A stretch of DNA of 22,077 bases from UBA11606 sp039815945 (GTDB taxonomy: Bacteria; Actinomycetota; Acidimicrobiia; Acidimicrobiales; Aldehydirespiratoraceae): assembly GCA_039815945.1 (NCBI GenBank), contig JBCBYI010000044.1:1-22077 (forward strand), given 5' to 3'. The notes beneath the pieces were generated by a model. The model had not been told where the DNA came from. It saw nothing but the letters and a program-made list of their open reading frames with translations, and ran no database searches. This document shows, piece by piece, positions 1 through 7,454 of the stretch (position 1 is the stretch's first letter; every line of letters starts with the position of its first letter). Made by a program: the position numbers and the translations under genes.

Positions 1-668
1 AGATCGGCGACGATGCCGACCTGCTCGCCAAGATCACGCCCGACTATCCCGCCACCGGCAAGCGCACGTTGCAGGACAACGGTTCGTGGCTCGGCTGTCT
101 CAGGAAGGACAACGTCGACCTGATCCGCACCGGCATCGAACGCATCGAGGCCGACGGCGTGCGCACGACCGACGGCGTGCTCCACGAGGCCGACGTCATC
201 TGTTACGCCACCGGCTTTCGCCACAACGACTTCCTGTGGCCGATGGAGATCACCGGCCGCGGCGGACAGACCCTGCACGAGTTCTGGGGCGACGAACCGG
301 CCGCCTACCTCGGCATCACGATGCCGGGCTTCCCGAACCTGTTCTGCATGTACGGCCCCGGCACCAACCTCGCCAGCGGCGGCTCACTGATCTTCCACAG
401 CGAGTGCCAGATGACCTACATCATGCAGTGCATCGACAAGCTCATCGCCGACGAGCTCACGTCGATCGAGCCGACCGTCGACGCCTACGACACCTATGTC
501 GCCGACTATCGCGACGAGATCGGCCAGATGGTGTGGAGCCACTGGGCGGTGAAGAACACGCACTACAAGAACGCCAAGGGCGACATCCACACGCTCAGCC
601 CGTGGCCGCTGCACGTCTACCAGGCGTGGACCCGCGAGCCAGACTTCACGATGTTCTCGCTCGCGTGA
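1..668 (+). CDS. Flavin-containing (Baeyer-Villiger type) monooxygenase, 3' part
   Basis: The gene enters from the left edge: an open frame runs from base 3 to the TGA at 666-668 (221 residues), and the in-frame TTG at 69 lies inside a conserved stretch, so it is not the start. The visible part is the C-terminal half of a class-B FAD/NADPH monooxygenase. Near its beginning is the 'PDYPATGKR' block typical of Baeyer-Villiger enzymes. Next comes 'DVICYATGF', the conserved ATGF segment at the NADP/FAD domain junction, then 'YLGITMPGFPNLFCMYGPGTN', the usual substrate-side motif. These enzymes insert or add oxygen on ketones or soft nucleophiles in the cytosol. The N-terminal Rossmann fingerprints are outside the window, so substrate and subclass cannot be judged. 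Confidence 0.9.
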   Translation, partial: IGDDADLLAKITPDYPATGKRTLQDNGSWLGCLRKDNVDLIRTGIERIEADGVRTTDGVLHEADVICYATGFRHNDFLWPMEITGRGGQTLHEFWGDEPAAYLGITMPGFPNLFCMYGPGTNLASGGSLIFHSECQMTYIMQCIDKLIADELTSIEPTVDAYDTYVADYRDEIGQMVWSHWAVKNTHYKNAKGDIHTLSPWPLHVYQAWTREPDFTMFSLA

Positions 669-669
669 C

Positions 670-846
670 GCGAGTGTTCCGCGCGCGTCAGCGCTCGGCG
701 AGGATGCCTACCCCGACATCTGGACCAAGGCTGCGGCACTGCGCCAGTCACTCCTGAAGAACCACCCGCTGGTCGACGGTGTCTCGATCGCAGCAGCGCA
801 GCACGCGATCGAGGAGATCTCCGCAATGGTGCGGAGTCTGGCGTAG
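670..846 (+). pseudogene. Remnant of a Fic/Doc-family (death-on-curing) protein
   Basis: Just after the monooxygenase stop, one frame is open from 670 to the TAG at 844-846 with no convincing start. It reads like the middle of a Doc/Fic protein: 'PRASALGEDAYPDIWTKAAA' followed by 'LLKNHPLVDG'. Family members continue HPxxDGNKR, the AMP/phosphate-transfer motif. Here the frame jumps straight after 'DG' to 'VSIAAAQHAIEEISAMVRSL', which resembles a family C-terminus. I infer that the N-terminus and roughly the last third of the Fic core, including the NKR residues, were deleted. No matching antitoxin (Phd-like) gene is visible. It is probably the scar of a lost toxin-antitoxin pair. Confidence 0.7.
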
Positions 847-847
847 C

Positions 848-2053
848 TCAGCGCAGCGCCTGGTAGACGGTGGCTTTCAGTTCCCGACGCAGTGGGTAGA
901 AGCTGCTCGGCATCACCTGCGTCATGAACACACAGGTGACCTCCTCGACCGGGTCGACCCAGAAGGCCGTGCTCGCCGCACCACCCCAAGCGAACTCGCC
1001 GAACGAGCTCATCGCCCCGTTGCGGGCCGGATCGACCAGCGACGAGAACCCAAGGCCGAAGCCCATGCCGTCCATCGCCGCTTCGGAGAACAGCGACTGG
1101 CCCAACTCGTTGAGCGTCTTGCCCTCGGGGAGGTGGTTGAGCGTCATGTACTCGAGCGTCTTGCGCCCGATGATGCGCTGCCCGTCGAGTTCGCCACCGT
1201 TGAGGAGCATGTCGACGAAGCGCTGGTAGTCGTCGACGGTGCCGACCAGACCGCCCCCGCCCGAGAGGAAGACCGGCGGCGAGAGATAGGGACTGGCGTC
1301 GAAGCGATCGACCGTCATCAGCGGATCGGACGGCGTGACCGCATAGTTCGACGTGAAGCGCTCGGCCTTCTCGGCCGGGACGTGGAAGGCGGTGTCGACC
1401 ATCCCGAGCGGACCCGTGACGTGCTCGGCGAAGTACGCGTCGAGCCCCATCCCCGAGATCACCTCGACGAGCCGACCACACACGTCGGTCGACATCGAGT
1501 AGTTCCACGCGGTGCCCGGGTCGAAGACGAGCGGCTTGGCCCCCAGACGCTCCATGCCCTCCTCCAGCGTGTAGCCCGGCAGCTGGAAGTTGCCGAGTCC
1601 GTCTTCGCGGTACATCGCGTCGACGTTGTTCTGGAAGAAGAAGCCGTAGGTCAGCCCCGACGCATGGGTGAGGACGTCCTTGACGGTCATCACCGTCTGC
1701 GCCGGCCGCAGCTGCGGGTCGGTGGGCGTACCACCGAGGAACACCTGCATGTCGGCGAACGCCGGGATGTAGTCCGAGACGGGATCCTCGAGCAGCACCC
1801 GCCCCTGCTCGTAGAGCTGCATCAGCGCGATCGAGGTGATCGGCTTGGTCATCGAATAGATGCGATAGATCGCGTCGTCGCCCAGCGGGCGATCCGAGGC
1901 GACGTCGGCTCGACCCACCGTGTGGCGCAGTGCCACCTCGCTGCGGTGGGCGACCTGCACTTGCGCGCCGGCGAGCTTGCCGTCGGCGACGTAGCGGTCG
2001 GCGAGCGCCGCCACCTGGGCGAGGCGCTGCGAATCGAATCCGGCAGTGGTCAT
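848..2053 (-). CDS. Serine hydrolase, class C beta-lactamase-like family
   Basis: A 401-residue protein of the beta-lactamase/esterase/DD-peptidase superfamily (COG1680). The nucleophile motif S-x-x-K is S67-M-T-K70 in 'YRIYSMTKP'. The second motif is 'WNYSMSTDV' with Y185 as the likely general base. The KTG position is a W-G-G (356-358) followed by 'TAFWVDP', the form common in esterase-like members. No signal peptide is seen, so it is probably cytosolic and more likely an esterase than an antibiotic-degrading enzyme. The ATG at 2053 is preceded by AGGAG (2063-2059) with 5 nt spacing. An in-frame extension upstream to 2278 is Arg-rich and crosses into the neighbouring gene, so it was not used. 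The substrate is unknown. Confidence 0.9.
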   Translation of the reverse strand: MTTAGFDSQRLAQVAALADRYVADGKLAGAQVQVAHRSEVALRHTVGRADVASDRPLGDDAIYRIYSMTKPITSIALMQLYEQGRVLLEDPVSDYIPAFADMQVFLGGTPTDPQLRPAQTVMTVKDVLTHASGLTYGFFFQNNVDAMYREDGLGNFQLPGYTLEEGMERLGAKPLVFDPGTAWNYSMSTDVCGRLVEVISGMGLDAYFAEHVTGPLGMVDTAFHVPAEKAERFTSNYAVTPSDPLMTVDRFDASPYLSPPVFLSGGGGLVGTVDDYQRFVDMLLNGGELDGQRIIGRKTLEYMTLNHLPEGKTLNELGQSLFSEAAMDGMGFGLGFSSLVDPARNGAMSSFGEFAWGGAASTAFWVDPVEEVTCVFMTQVMPSSFYPLRRELKATVYQALR

Positions 2054-2144
2054 GTCATCTCCTGAGCCCGGCACACCAACGTCCGACGAGCATCGCGCAC
2101 TCGCCGCCTCGCCCGCGATTCGTCGCGTCCGGAACGGAGACGCC

Positions 2145-2513
2145 TCAGTTGTCGCCGTCGGCCGAGTGGGTGCGAAGCAACTCGAGCGACACGACGTCGA
2201 GCGCCCGTTCGTGGGTCGCCGCCAACCGCACCGGGCACGGGTAACCGGCCTCGACCGCCTCCAGCCAACGCGACGCACACAGGCACCAGCCGTCGCCCGG
2301 ATTGAGACCGACGAACCCGTACTCGGGCCGCGGCGTCGACAAGTCGTTGCCCGCTGCCTTCGAGAACTCGAGGAACTCCACCGTCACGGTCGCACAGACG
2401 GTGTGGGACCCGACATCCTCAGGCGAGGTGTTGCAGCAACCATCGCGGAAGAAGCCGGTGACCGGATCTCGGCCGCACTCGGCCAAATCGCCACCCAGGA
2501 CATTTCGAGCCAT
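2145..2513 (-). CDS. DUF2237 family protein
   Basis: A 122-residue protein matching DUF2237 along its whole length. Recognisable blocks are 'DPVTGFFRDGCCNT', 'GSHTVCATVTVEFLEFS', 'GNDLSTPRPEYGF', 'PGDGWCLCASRW' and 'ATHERALDVV'. The family has an invariant Cys pair and a CxC-like cluster, but its biochemical function is not established. It is a small, soluble, cytosolic protein. The start ATG at 2513 begins the conserved 'MARNVLGG' and is 29 bp from the divergent acetyltransferase start at 2543. Residues further upstream in frame would overlap that gene and are not conserved-looking. Confidence 0.92.
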   Translation of the reverse strand: MARNVLGGDLAECGRDPVTGFFRDGCCNTSPEDVGSHTVCATVTVEFLEFSKAAGNDLSTPRPEYGFVGLNPGDGWCLCASRWLEAVEAGYPCPVRLAATHERALDVVSLELLRTHSADGDN

Positions 2514-2529
2514 GCCCCATCCAACCACG

Positions 2530-2535
2530 TAGATT
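2530..2535 (+). promoter_or_regulatory. Predicted -10 hexamer, leaderless start of the acetyltransferase
   Basis: TAGATT lies 7 nt before the ATG at 2543, so transcription would begin at or next to the start codon. There is no Shine-Dalgarno sequence between them. Confidence 0.55.
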
Positions 2536-2542
2536 CGCCCCG

Positions 2543-3028
2543 ATGGACATCCGCCATGCGACCGTCGACGACGCCGAGGCACTGCGCCGGATCTACAACC
2601 ACGAAGTCGAGACCTCGACCGCCACCTTCGACCTCGTCCCCCGCAGCCTCGACGAACAGCGGGCGTGGATCCGCGAGCGTGAGGGCGCGCTCGGCGTGCT
2701 CGTCGCCGAGATCGACGGACGAATCGTCGGGTTCGCCTCGCTCTCGCCGTACCGGAACCGTCCGGCCTACAACACCACCGTCGAGAACAGCGTCTACGTC
2801 GACGGCGACGCCCGCGGCCTCGGGGTCGGCAAGGCCCTCCTCACCAAGGTCGTCGACATGGCCAAAGCCCGAGGCTTCCACACCGTCATCGCCCACATCG
2901 CCGACGCCGAAGGGGCCTCGGTCGCCCTCCACCAGGCCTGCGGCTTCCGGGTCGTCGGCGTGCAACGTGAAGTCGGGCGCAAATTCGGCCGCTGGCTCGA
3001 CGTCACCGTCATGCAGCACATGCTGTGA
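2543..3028 (+). CDS. GNAT N-acetyltransferase, phosphinothricin/methionine-sulfoximine type
   Basis: A 161-residue GNAT acetyltransferase that uses acetyl-CoA. The N-terminus 'IRHATVDDAEALRRIYNHEV' and 'TSTATFD' match the PAT/MddA branch, which acetylates phosphinothricin or methionine sulfoximine/sulfone. The acetyl-CoA pyrophosphate loop is R91-G-L-G-V-G96 in 'ARGLGVGKALL', and the end 'GFRVVGVQREVGRKFGRWLD' is the usual C-terminus of that branch. Length is normal for the family. The start has a TANNNT box 7 nt upstream and no SD. The function is likely housekeeping amino-acid-analogue detoxification; the exact substrate cannot be read from sequence. Confidence 0.93.
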   Translation: MDIRHATVDDAEALRRIYNHEVETSTATFDLVPRSLDEQRAWIREREGALGVLVAEIDGRIVGFASLSPYRNRPAYNTTVENSVYVDGDARGLGVGKALLTKVVDMAKARGFHTVIAHIADAEGASVALHQACGFRVVGVQREVGRKFGRWLDVTVMQHML

Positions 3029-3078
3029 CATCCCGGCATGCGCCGGAATCCGACCGGCCGCCGACCCACCGCAGCGCG

Positions 3079-3115
3079 AAAAAGCAAACGGCCCGGTGCT
3101 GCGCACCGGGCCGTT
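3079..3115 (-). terminator. Intrinsic terminator of tRNA-Tyr
   Basis: A 13-bp perfect stem (3087-3099 with 3103-3115, 3-nt loop) is followed, on the minus strand, by a T-rich run with T5 at 3083-3079. It lies 6 nt past the encoded CCA of the tRNA. On the plus strand no U-tract follows, so it serves the minus strand. Confidence 0.85.
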
Positions 3116-3121
3116 CATCCA

Positions 3122-3206
3122 TGGTGGGCCGGGAAGGATTCGAACCTTCGTAGGCGAAGCCGACGGGTTTACAGCCCGTTCCCTTTGGCCGCTCGGGCAC
3201 CGACCC
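3122..3206 (-). tRNA. tRNA-Tyr (anticodon GTA)
   Basis: On the minus strand the sequence folds as a cloverleaf. The 7-bp acceptor stem starts GGGTCGG at 3206 and pairs with CCGGCCC with one G-U. The D arm contains CCCGAGCGGCCAAAGGG. The anticodon loop CTGTAAA carries GTA at 3172-3170. There is a long variable arm (class II, as expected for bacterial tRNA-Tyr), the T arm is GAAGG-TTCGAAT-CCTTC, the discriminator is A, and the 3' CCA is encoded (3124-3122). Confidence 0.97.
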
Positions 3207-3220
3207 GTGGACGGCGCACA

Positions 3221-3226
3221 ACTGTA
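3221..3226 (-). promoter_or_regulatory. Predicted -10 box of the tRNA-Tyr promoter
   Basis: TACAGT on the minus strand lies 14 nt before the first tRNA base at 3206, a distance that suits a short 5' leader. The -35 region is not clear. Confidence 0.5.
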
Positions 3227-3241
3227 CCGGCCTAGGCCGGT
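3226..3241. repeat. Perfect 16-bp palindrome upstream of tRNA-Tyr
   Basis: ACCGGCCT/AGGCCGGT is fully self-complementary. It contains the TAG stop codon of the upstream minus-strand gene (3234-3232) and would fall in the spacer of the predicted tRNA promoter. It may be an operator or a stalled-transcript hairpin. It may also be chance in GC-rich DNA. Confidence 0.6.
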
Positions 3242-5046
3242 TCTGCGACCCCGTTGTCGGGCGAAGCGATCGGACTCGGCCGACCCGGTCGCCGCAACGC
3301 ATCCGGCGTGTCTCGCAGCAAGCGATGACCGGCCATGACAGCGACGTACTCGGTGATGCGATCCATCTGCTCGTCGTCGAGCTGGTTGAACCGGAGGTAG
3401 GCCACGTTGTGGCTCCCGGAGCGAGCCGAACGGTGCACCTTGGTCGAGACCTCGAGCCGCACGGTCGACCCGTCGGGCTGCGGCACACCGAACGCCAGCC
3501 GGAGCTTCGCGTCCTTCTTCAGCTGCTTCGACGAGATGACGTCGAGGCCGAACGGCGAGACGCCGATGACGCCGAGACGACCCTCCGAGGCGTAGACCTC
3601 GAGCTCTTCGAAGGTCCGGAAGTTCTGGCGGACCTGACGCAGCTTCAACGCCGAGCGGGCCTGCAGCACCATGACCCACAGCCAGGCGGCCAGGCCGAGC
3701 GTGGCGAACGTGACGAGGTTGCCGTGTGCCGGGCGCAGCACGCCCGTGACGAACACGGCGATCGAGAGTCCAAGCGCGACCTGCAGGCCGATCAACAGCA
3801 CCGCGCGGGCCTTGCGCCCGGGAGCGGGATCGATCAGCTCGCTCGTGAGCGGCTTGCCCTGCAACGCCGACCAGGCGACGGTGAGGTTGGTCGCCAGGAG
3901 ACGGAAGTCGTTGCTCATCCATGGCACGAACCGGTTGGCACCGTAGGCACGGCGCCGAAGCGCGAACGAGGAGAGCTGCCACGCGCCCCAGAGGGGAAGC
4001 AGCACCAACGGATCGGCGATCATCGGCAGCGATGACGTGAACATGGTGGCGAACAGCACGCCGACCAACACGAGTCGCTGGATCGAGCGCCCGACAAGGA
4101 TGTCGGCCAGGCGATAGACCCGTCGGCTCAGACGATTCGAGTACTCGTTGCGTCGGGGGGCGTCGCTGTCGACCAGAACGGAGAGCCGTTCGTGCAGATC
4201 ACGCGCCCAGCGATGCAGGTGGCGGTCGTCGGTCCACGGCGCGAGTCGACGAGCGACGATCACGGGGACGTCCGTGACCCGCCAGCCGTCGGCTTGGAGG
4301 CGGACGCCCGTCGACAGGGTCACGCTCTGGCGGCCCTTGGCCATCCCGCCGACGTTCTCGATCGCGGCCCGGCGCACGATCGCCATGCCCGGCCACCACG
4401 GCATCGCCCCCTCGGGCTCGAGGGTGTCGATCATCAGTTCGTCGCGGATCCGATCCTCGCCGTACCCGCCAAAGTCGACCGGGTGCGCGGCATTCGTCGC
4501 CTCGATACGGGAGACGACGACGCCGACTTCCGGATCGCTGAACGCACCGGCGCTCACCTGGAGGATGTCGGGCATCACGACGACATCGGCCGGCACCATG
4601 AGGGTCAGCAGCGACTCGCACTGGGCGAGCGCGGCGTCGATCAGTTCGCCGAGGTCGGCGTCGAGCGTTCCTGCCACACGAGGAATCGCGAGGCGGTGGC
4701 AGAGCTGGGCGACGTCGATCCGATCGTCACGGTCGACCACGACGAGCTTGTTGTACCCGGTGACCAACTGCGACGACAGCACCGCCGCCCGCACCTCCGA
4801 CGCCGGCTCGTCGGTCACGACGACCACGACGTCGGCGTCGGGCGCCTTGCCGGTCTCCGGGGTCCGGTTCTCGGGTCGGGGCGTGCCGACCACGGACATC
4901 TCCATGGCCAACCGCAGCATCCCGAACGCCTCGGCCGCCACGAGCAAGAAGTAGAGGACCGGGTTCGCGCCGGACCACGTGAACACCAGTCGGTATCCCA
5001 GGTAGACCACGCCGGTCAGCCATGCGGAGAGCCGCAGAATCGTCAT
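3232..5046 (-). CDS. GT2-like membrane protein with C-terminal PilZ-like domain
   Basis: A 604-residue membrane protein with the layout of a bacterial cellulose-synthase-type glycosyltransferase. It has two N-terminal membrane helices (about 5-22 and 27-48), a cytosolic GT2-like domain (about 70-290), further helices (about 322-360 and 412-465) and a C-terminal PilZ-like domain (about 470-580). The GT2 core is recognisable ('WWPGMAIVRRAAIENVGGM'), but signature residues are eroded. The DxD position reads 'VPADVVVMPD', the TED position reads 'SVTLST', and QxxRW is reduced to 'LHRWARD'. The PilZ RxxxR is R473-R477, while the D/NxSxxG motif reads GVSPFG (495-500). It may be a non-catalytic or very divergent enzyme that senses c-di-GMP. 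The start is uncertain: a GTG at 5124 would add 26 residues, and neither start has a clear SD. Confidence 0.75.
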   Translation of the reverse strand: MTILRLSAWLTGVVYLGYRLVFTWSGANPVLYFLLVAAEAFGMLRLAMEMSVVGTPRPENRTPETGKAPDADVVVVVTDEPASEVRAAVLSSQLVTGYNKLVVVDRDDRIDVAQLCHRLAIPRVAGTLDADLGELIDAALAQCESLLTLMVPADVVVMPDILQVSAGAFSDPEVGVVVSRIEATNAAHPVDFGGYGEDRIRDELMIDTLEPEGAMPWWPGMAIVRRAAIENVGGMAKGRQSVTLSTGVRLQADGWRVTDVPVIVARRLAPWTDDRHLHRWARDLHERLSVLVDSDAPRRNEYSNRLSRRVYRLADILVGRSIQRLVLVGVLFATMFTSSLPMIADPLVLLPLWGAWQLSSFALRRRAYGANRFVPWMSNDFRLLATNLTVAWSALQGKPLTSELIDPAPGRKARAVLLIGLQVALGLSIAVFVTGVLRPAHGNLVTFATLGLAAWLWVMVLQARSALKLRQVRQNFRTFEELEVYASEGRLGVIGVSPFGLDVISSKQLKKDAKLRLAFGVPQPDGSTVRLEVSTKVHRSARSGSHNVAYLRFNQLDDEQMDRITEYVAVMAGHRLLRDTPDALRRPGRPSPIASPDNGVAEPA

Positions 5047-5112
5047 GGAGATCCGATCGGCAGCGGCGACGACGTGTTGAGTGGGTCGTTCGACCGGTTC
5101 CGGCGGTCGCCG

Positions 5113-6450
5113 ATGAGTGCTCACAACGACGCTGCTGATGCCGATGGGAATGCCATGTTCGGCAAGGGGCGTAGGGCACCACGGGTGAAGGCGAAGGACA
5201 TCGCCTTGCCGGCCGCCGCGGACGAGCACCCGTTCTCGTTGGTGAAGGGCGGCTATTCGGTCGGCGAGGTGGCCGCCTTCGTCGCGACCATGTCGGCCGA
5301 CATGACCGGCCTGACGCCGCAGGACCTCCGCCGGGCGTCGTTCAGCGTCGAACGACGCGGGTACGACAAAGCGGAGGTCTACGCCTACCTCAATCGGGTC
5401 GCCGCCGAGATCGAAGCCGAACTCGACCTCGCCCGCGAGCAGGCCCGCCACGAACGCATCCTGGCCAACGACCCCACCCTCGCTGCGCCGCCGGCGACCG
5501 TCACCGCTGAGCCCGCCGAACCAGAACCCGAGCCGGATCCGCAGCAACCCGACCTCATCATCCCGACCCGGTCGACGATCCCGGTGCGGCCGCCGGTGGA
5601 GATCCCACCCGTCGACGAAGCACCTGCGACCCCCGAACCCTCGCCGGTCGAATCCGGGCTCGCGCCGGGCGCGGAGGTCATCTACTTCACCGCACCCAGC
5701 GAGTCCGACGAACCTCACGTCGACGCCGGTTCGATGCCCGGGCGGGAGATCCTCTGGCTGACCGAGGACGAGATCGCGGCCGCGGCACAGACCCCCGAGC
5801 TGGTCGCCGAACCCGCTCCGATCGTGCGACCCGAGCCGCCGGTCACGCCGCCGACCTCACCCGAGCCGGTGGTCACCGCGCCGCCAACGGCCGAACCGGT
5901 CGGCGAGATCGCGCCCGAGCCGGGGCCGACGGTCGCCGAAGCGTCGTCGGAGATCGGCGAACTGCTGCGCGCCGCTCACGACATGGCCGTGCGGCTCCGC
6001 GCGAACGCCGAAGCCGACGTGAAGGCGACGGTCGAGACGGCACGGGTGGAGATCGAGGAACGCACCCGGTCCCAGCATCGAGAACTCGACGACGCCAAAG
6101 CCGCCGCCCAGCGACGCCACGCCGAGATCGTGCACGGCGCCCGCCTCTCGGCGGGCGAGACCCGCGCCGCCGCCGAACTCGACGCCGCGCGAACCCGCGC
6201 GGCAGCGGACGCCGTCCTCGCCCAGGCGAAGGCCGAAGTCGAAGCGGTGCAGGCACTCGCCCGACACAACCTGCTCGAACTCGAGATGGCGCGGGATCAG
6301 GCGATCGCCGACGCGACCGAGATGCTCGGCCTCGGCAAGAGCATGCTGTTGAGCGTCACCGACCTCGACCGCGATCTCGCCGCCCGGCTGGTCCACACCC
6401 GCAGCGTGATCGGCTCGGCCCGACAGGCGCTTTCGAGCGAGACCTCGTAG
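5113..6450 (+). CDS. DivIVA-like cell-pole/division scaffold
   Basis: A 445-residue soluble protein. Near the N-terminus are two related half-motifs, 'HPFSLVKGGYSVGEVAAFV' (about 39-57) and 'ASFSVERRGYDKAEVYAYL' (about 75-93). Both are of the DivIVA type, F-x3-6-RGY-x2-xEV, which in DivIVA/Wag31 binds the membrane at curved poles. A Pro/Glu-rich disordered linker (about 120-270) separates these from a long Ala/Arg/Glu-rich coiled coil (about 280-420). Known relatives recruit cell-wall or division proteins at the membrane. The gene is divergent from the PilZ protein and 13 bp before yajQ. An alternative start is the ATG at 5155 ('MFGKGRR'), which has GGGAA 4 nt upstream. Confidence 0.75.
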   Translation: MSAHNDAADADGNAMFGKGRRAPRVKAKDIALPAAADEHPFSLVKGGYSVGEVAAFVATMSADMTGLTPQDLRRASFSVERRGYDKAEVYAYLNRVAAEIEAELDLAREQARHERILANDPTLAAPPATVTAEPAEPEPEPDPQQPDLIIPTRSTIPVRPPVEIPPVDEAPATPEPSPVESGLAPGAEVIYFTAPSESDEPHVDAGSMPGREILWLTEDEIAAAAQTPELVAEPAPIVRPEPPVTPPTSPEPVVTAPPTAEPVGEIAPEPGPTVAEASSEIGELLRAAHDMAVRLRANAEADVKATVETARVEIEERTRSQHRELDDAKAAAQRRHAEIVHGARLSAGETRAAAELDAARTRAAADAVLAQAKAEVEAVQALARHNLLELEMARDQAIADATEMLGLGKSMLLSVTDLDRDLAARLVHTRSVIGSARQALSSETS

Positions 6451-6456
6451 TACCGT
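6451..6456 (+). promoter_or_regulatory. Predicted -10 hexamer, leaderless start of yajQ
   Basis: TACCGT immediately follows the upstream stop codon and lies 7 nt before the yajQ ATG at 6464. No Shine-Dalgarno sequence fits between them. Confidence 0.55.
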
Positions 6457-6463
6457 CGGCGCC

Positions 6464-6952
6464 ATGCCGACATTCGACGTGGTTTCAGAAGTTGACATGC
6501 AAGAAGTCCGCAACGCGGTCGACCAGGCCTCGCGCGAAGTGAGTCAGCGCTTCGACTTCAAGGGCACCGACAGTTCGGTCGAGCTTGGCGACGACGAGAT
6601 CACGCTCGCTTCGTCGTCGGAGGACCGCCTCGCCGCACTCCGCCAGGTACTCGAGGAGAAGTTCGCCAAGCGCAAGGTCTCGATGAAGGTGCTCGACTAC
6701 GGCACCGTTGAGCTGGCGTCGGGCGGCGCGGTGCGCCAGGCCGTGACGCTCCAGGCCGGCATCAACTCCGAGAAGGCCAAGGAACTCAACAAGTTCATCA
6801 AGGGCCTCGGCCTCAAGGGCGTGCAGTCGTCCACCCAGGGCGAGCAGCTCAGGGTCAGCGGCAAGAAGCGCGACGATCTCCAGGCCGCGATCGCGGCGAT
6901 GAAGGACGAGGACTTCGGCATCCCGCTGCAGTTCAACAACTTCCGGGACTGA
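6464..6952 (+). CDS. yajQ: YajQ family nucleotide-binding protein
   Basis: A 162-residue protein that matches the YajQ/UPF0234 family from end to end. It starts 'MPTFDVVSEVDMQEVRNAVD' and contains 'SQRFDFKGT', 'KVLDYGTVE' and the C-terminal 'DFGIPLQFNNFRD'. The family has two ferredoxin-like domains; members bind nucleic acids, and some (in Xanthomonas and Pseudomonas) bind cyclic di-GMP and act as effectors on transcription. Its length is typical. It is cytosolic. It follows the DivIVA-like gene and sits near a PilZ-like protein, so a c-di-GMP role is possible here but is not shown by the sequence. Confidence 0.95.
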   Translation: MPTFDVVSEVDMQEVRNAVDQASREVSQRFDFKGTDSSVELGDDEITLASSSEDRLAALRQVLEEKFAKRKVSMKVLDYGTVELASGGAVRQAVTLQAGINSEKAKELNKFIKGLGLKGVQSSTQGEQLRVSGKKRDDLQAAIAAMKDEDFGIPLQFNNFRD

Positions 6953-6959
6953 CCGTCCC

Positions 6960-7451
6960 GTGCGGCGGGTGGCGGGCCTCGCGCTGATCGTCGCGCTCGC
7001 GTCGGGATGCAGCGAGCCGGTGGTCGTCGACACCGCCCAAGGAACGATCGTCAGCGCGTTGGTCGCGGTCGACGGGCCCGCGATCGGGTTCGGCGCTCGC
7101 GTCGCCACGCCCGACGACGCACCACCGGCCCCGGTCACGTCGATCGACGCGCTGCTGGATCCGGCGTCGACGTGTGCACCCGAGACGTCGTGGTGGTTGT
7201 CGGATCGCCCCATCGGCGGTGTGTGGATGGACGAGCCCCAGTGGCGCCTGCGCCCCTTCGAGCCGTACACGGCCGACGGATTCCTGCCCCAGGCCGTGCT
7301 CAGCGTCGCGCCCGGTGCCGACTGCGTGGTGGGTGACGTGATCCGATTCTCCGGCTACGTCGTGCGCTACGACGACCGCGGGTTCCCGAAGACGGCCGAG
7401 TCCACCGTCGCCTGCTTCGAGGTCGATGTCGTCGCCGACTTCAACCGCTGA
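6960..7451 (+). CDS. Putative lipoprotein of unknown function
   Basis: A 163-residue protein starting at a GTG 8 nt after the yajQ stop, so probably co-transcribed. A short Arg-containing n-region and a hydrophobic stretch end at 'LASGC' with Cys17. This is a plausible but imperfect lipobox, since Ala rather than Leu/Val/Ile is at -3. The mature part has three further Cys (in 'STCAPE', 'GADCVVGD' and 'VACFEV') that could form disulfides. The Trp-containing blocks 'SWWLSDRPIGGVWMDEPQW' and 'DVIRFSGYVVRYD' look like a small beta-rich extracytoplasmic domain. I recognise no family. Confidence 0.7.
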   Translation: MRRVAGLALIVALASGCSEPVVVDTAQGTIVSALVAVDGPAIGFGARVATPDDAPPAPVTSIDALLDPASTCAPETSWWLSDRPIGGVWMDEPQWRLRPFEPYTADGFLPQAVLSVAPGADCVVGDVIRFSGYVVRYDDRGFPKTAESTVACFEVDVVADFNR

Positions 7452-7454
7452 GGA

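Noticed and set aside
779..2065. Plus-strand open frame (428 codons) over the serine hydrolase
   Set aside because: Antisense to a protein with S-x-x-K and a proper SD; composition is that of a shadow frame.
2384..3982. Minus-strand open frame (532 codons) running through the acetyltransferase and the tRNA
   Set aside because: It crosses a terminator, a tRNA and two genes with clear families, so it cannot be a real coding region.
5047..5718. N-terminal extension of the GT2/PilZ gene to 5718
   Set aside because: The extension is antisense to the DivIVA-like gene and has shadow composition. At most a 26-residue extension from the GTG at 5124 is plausible.
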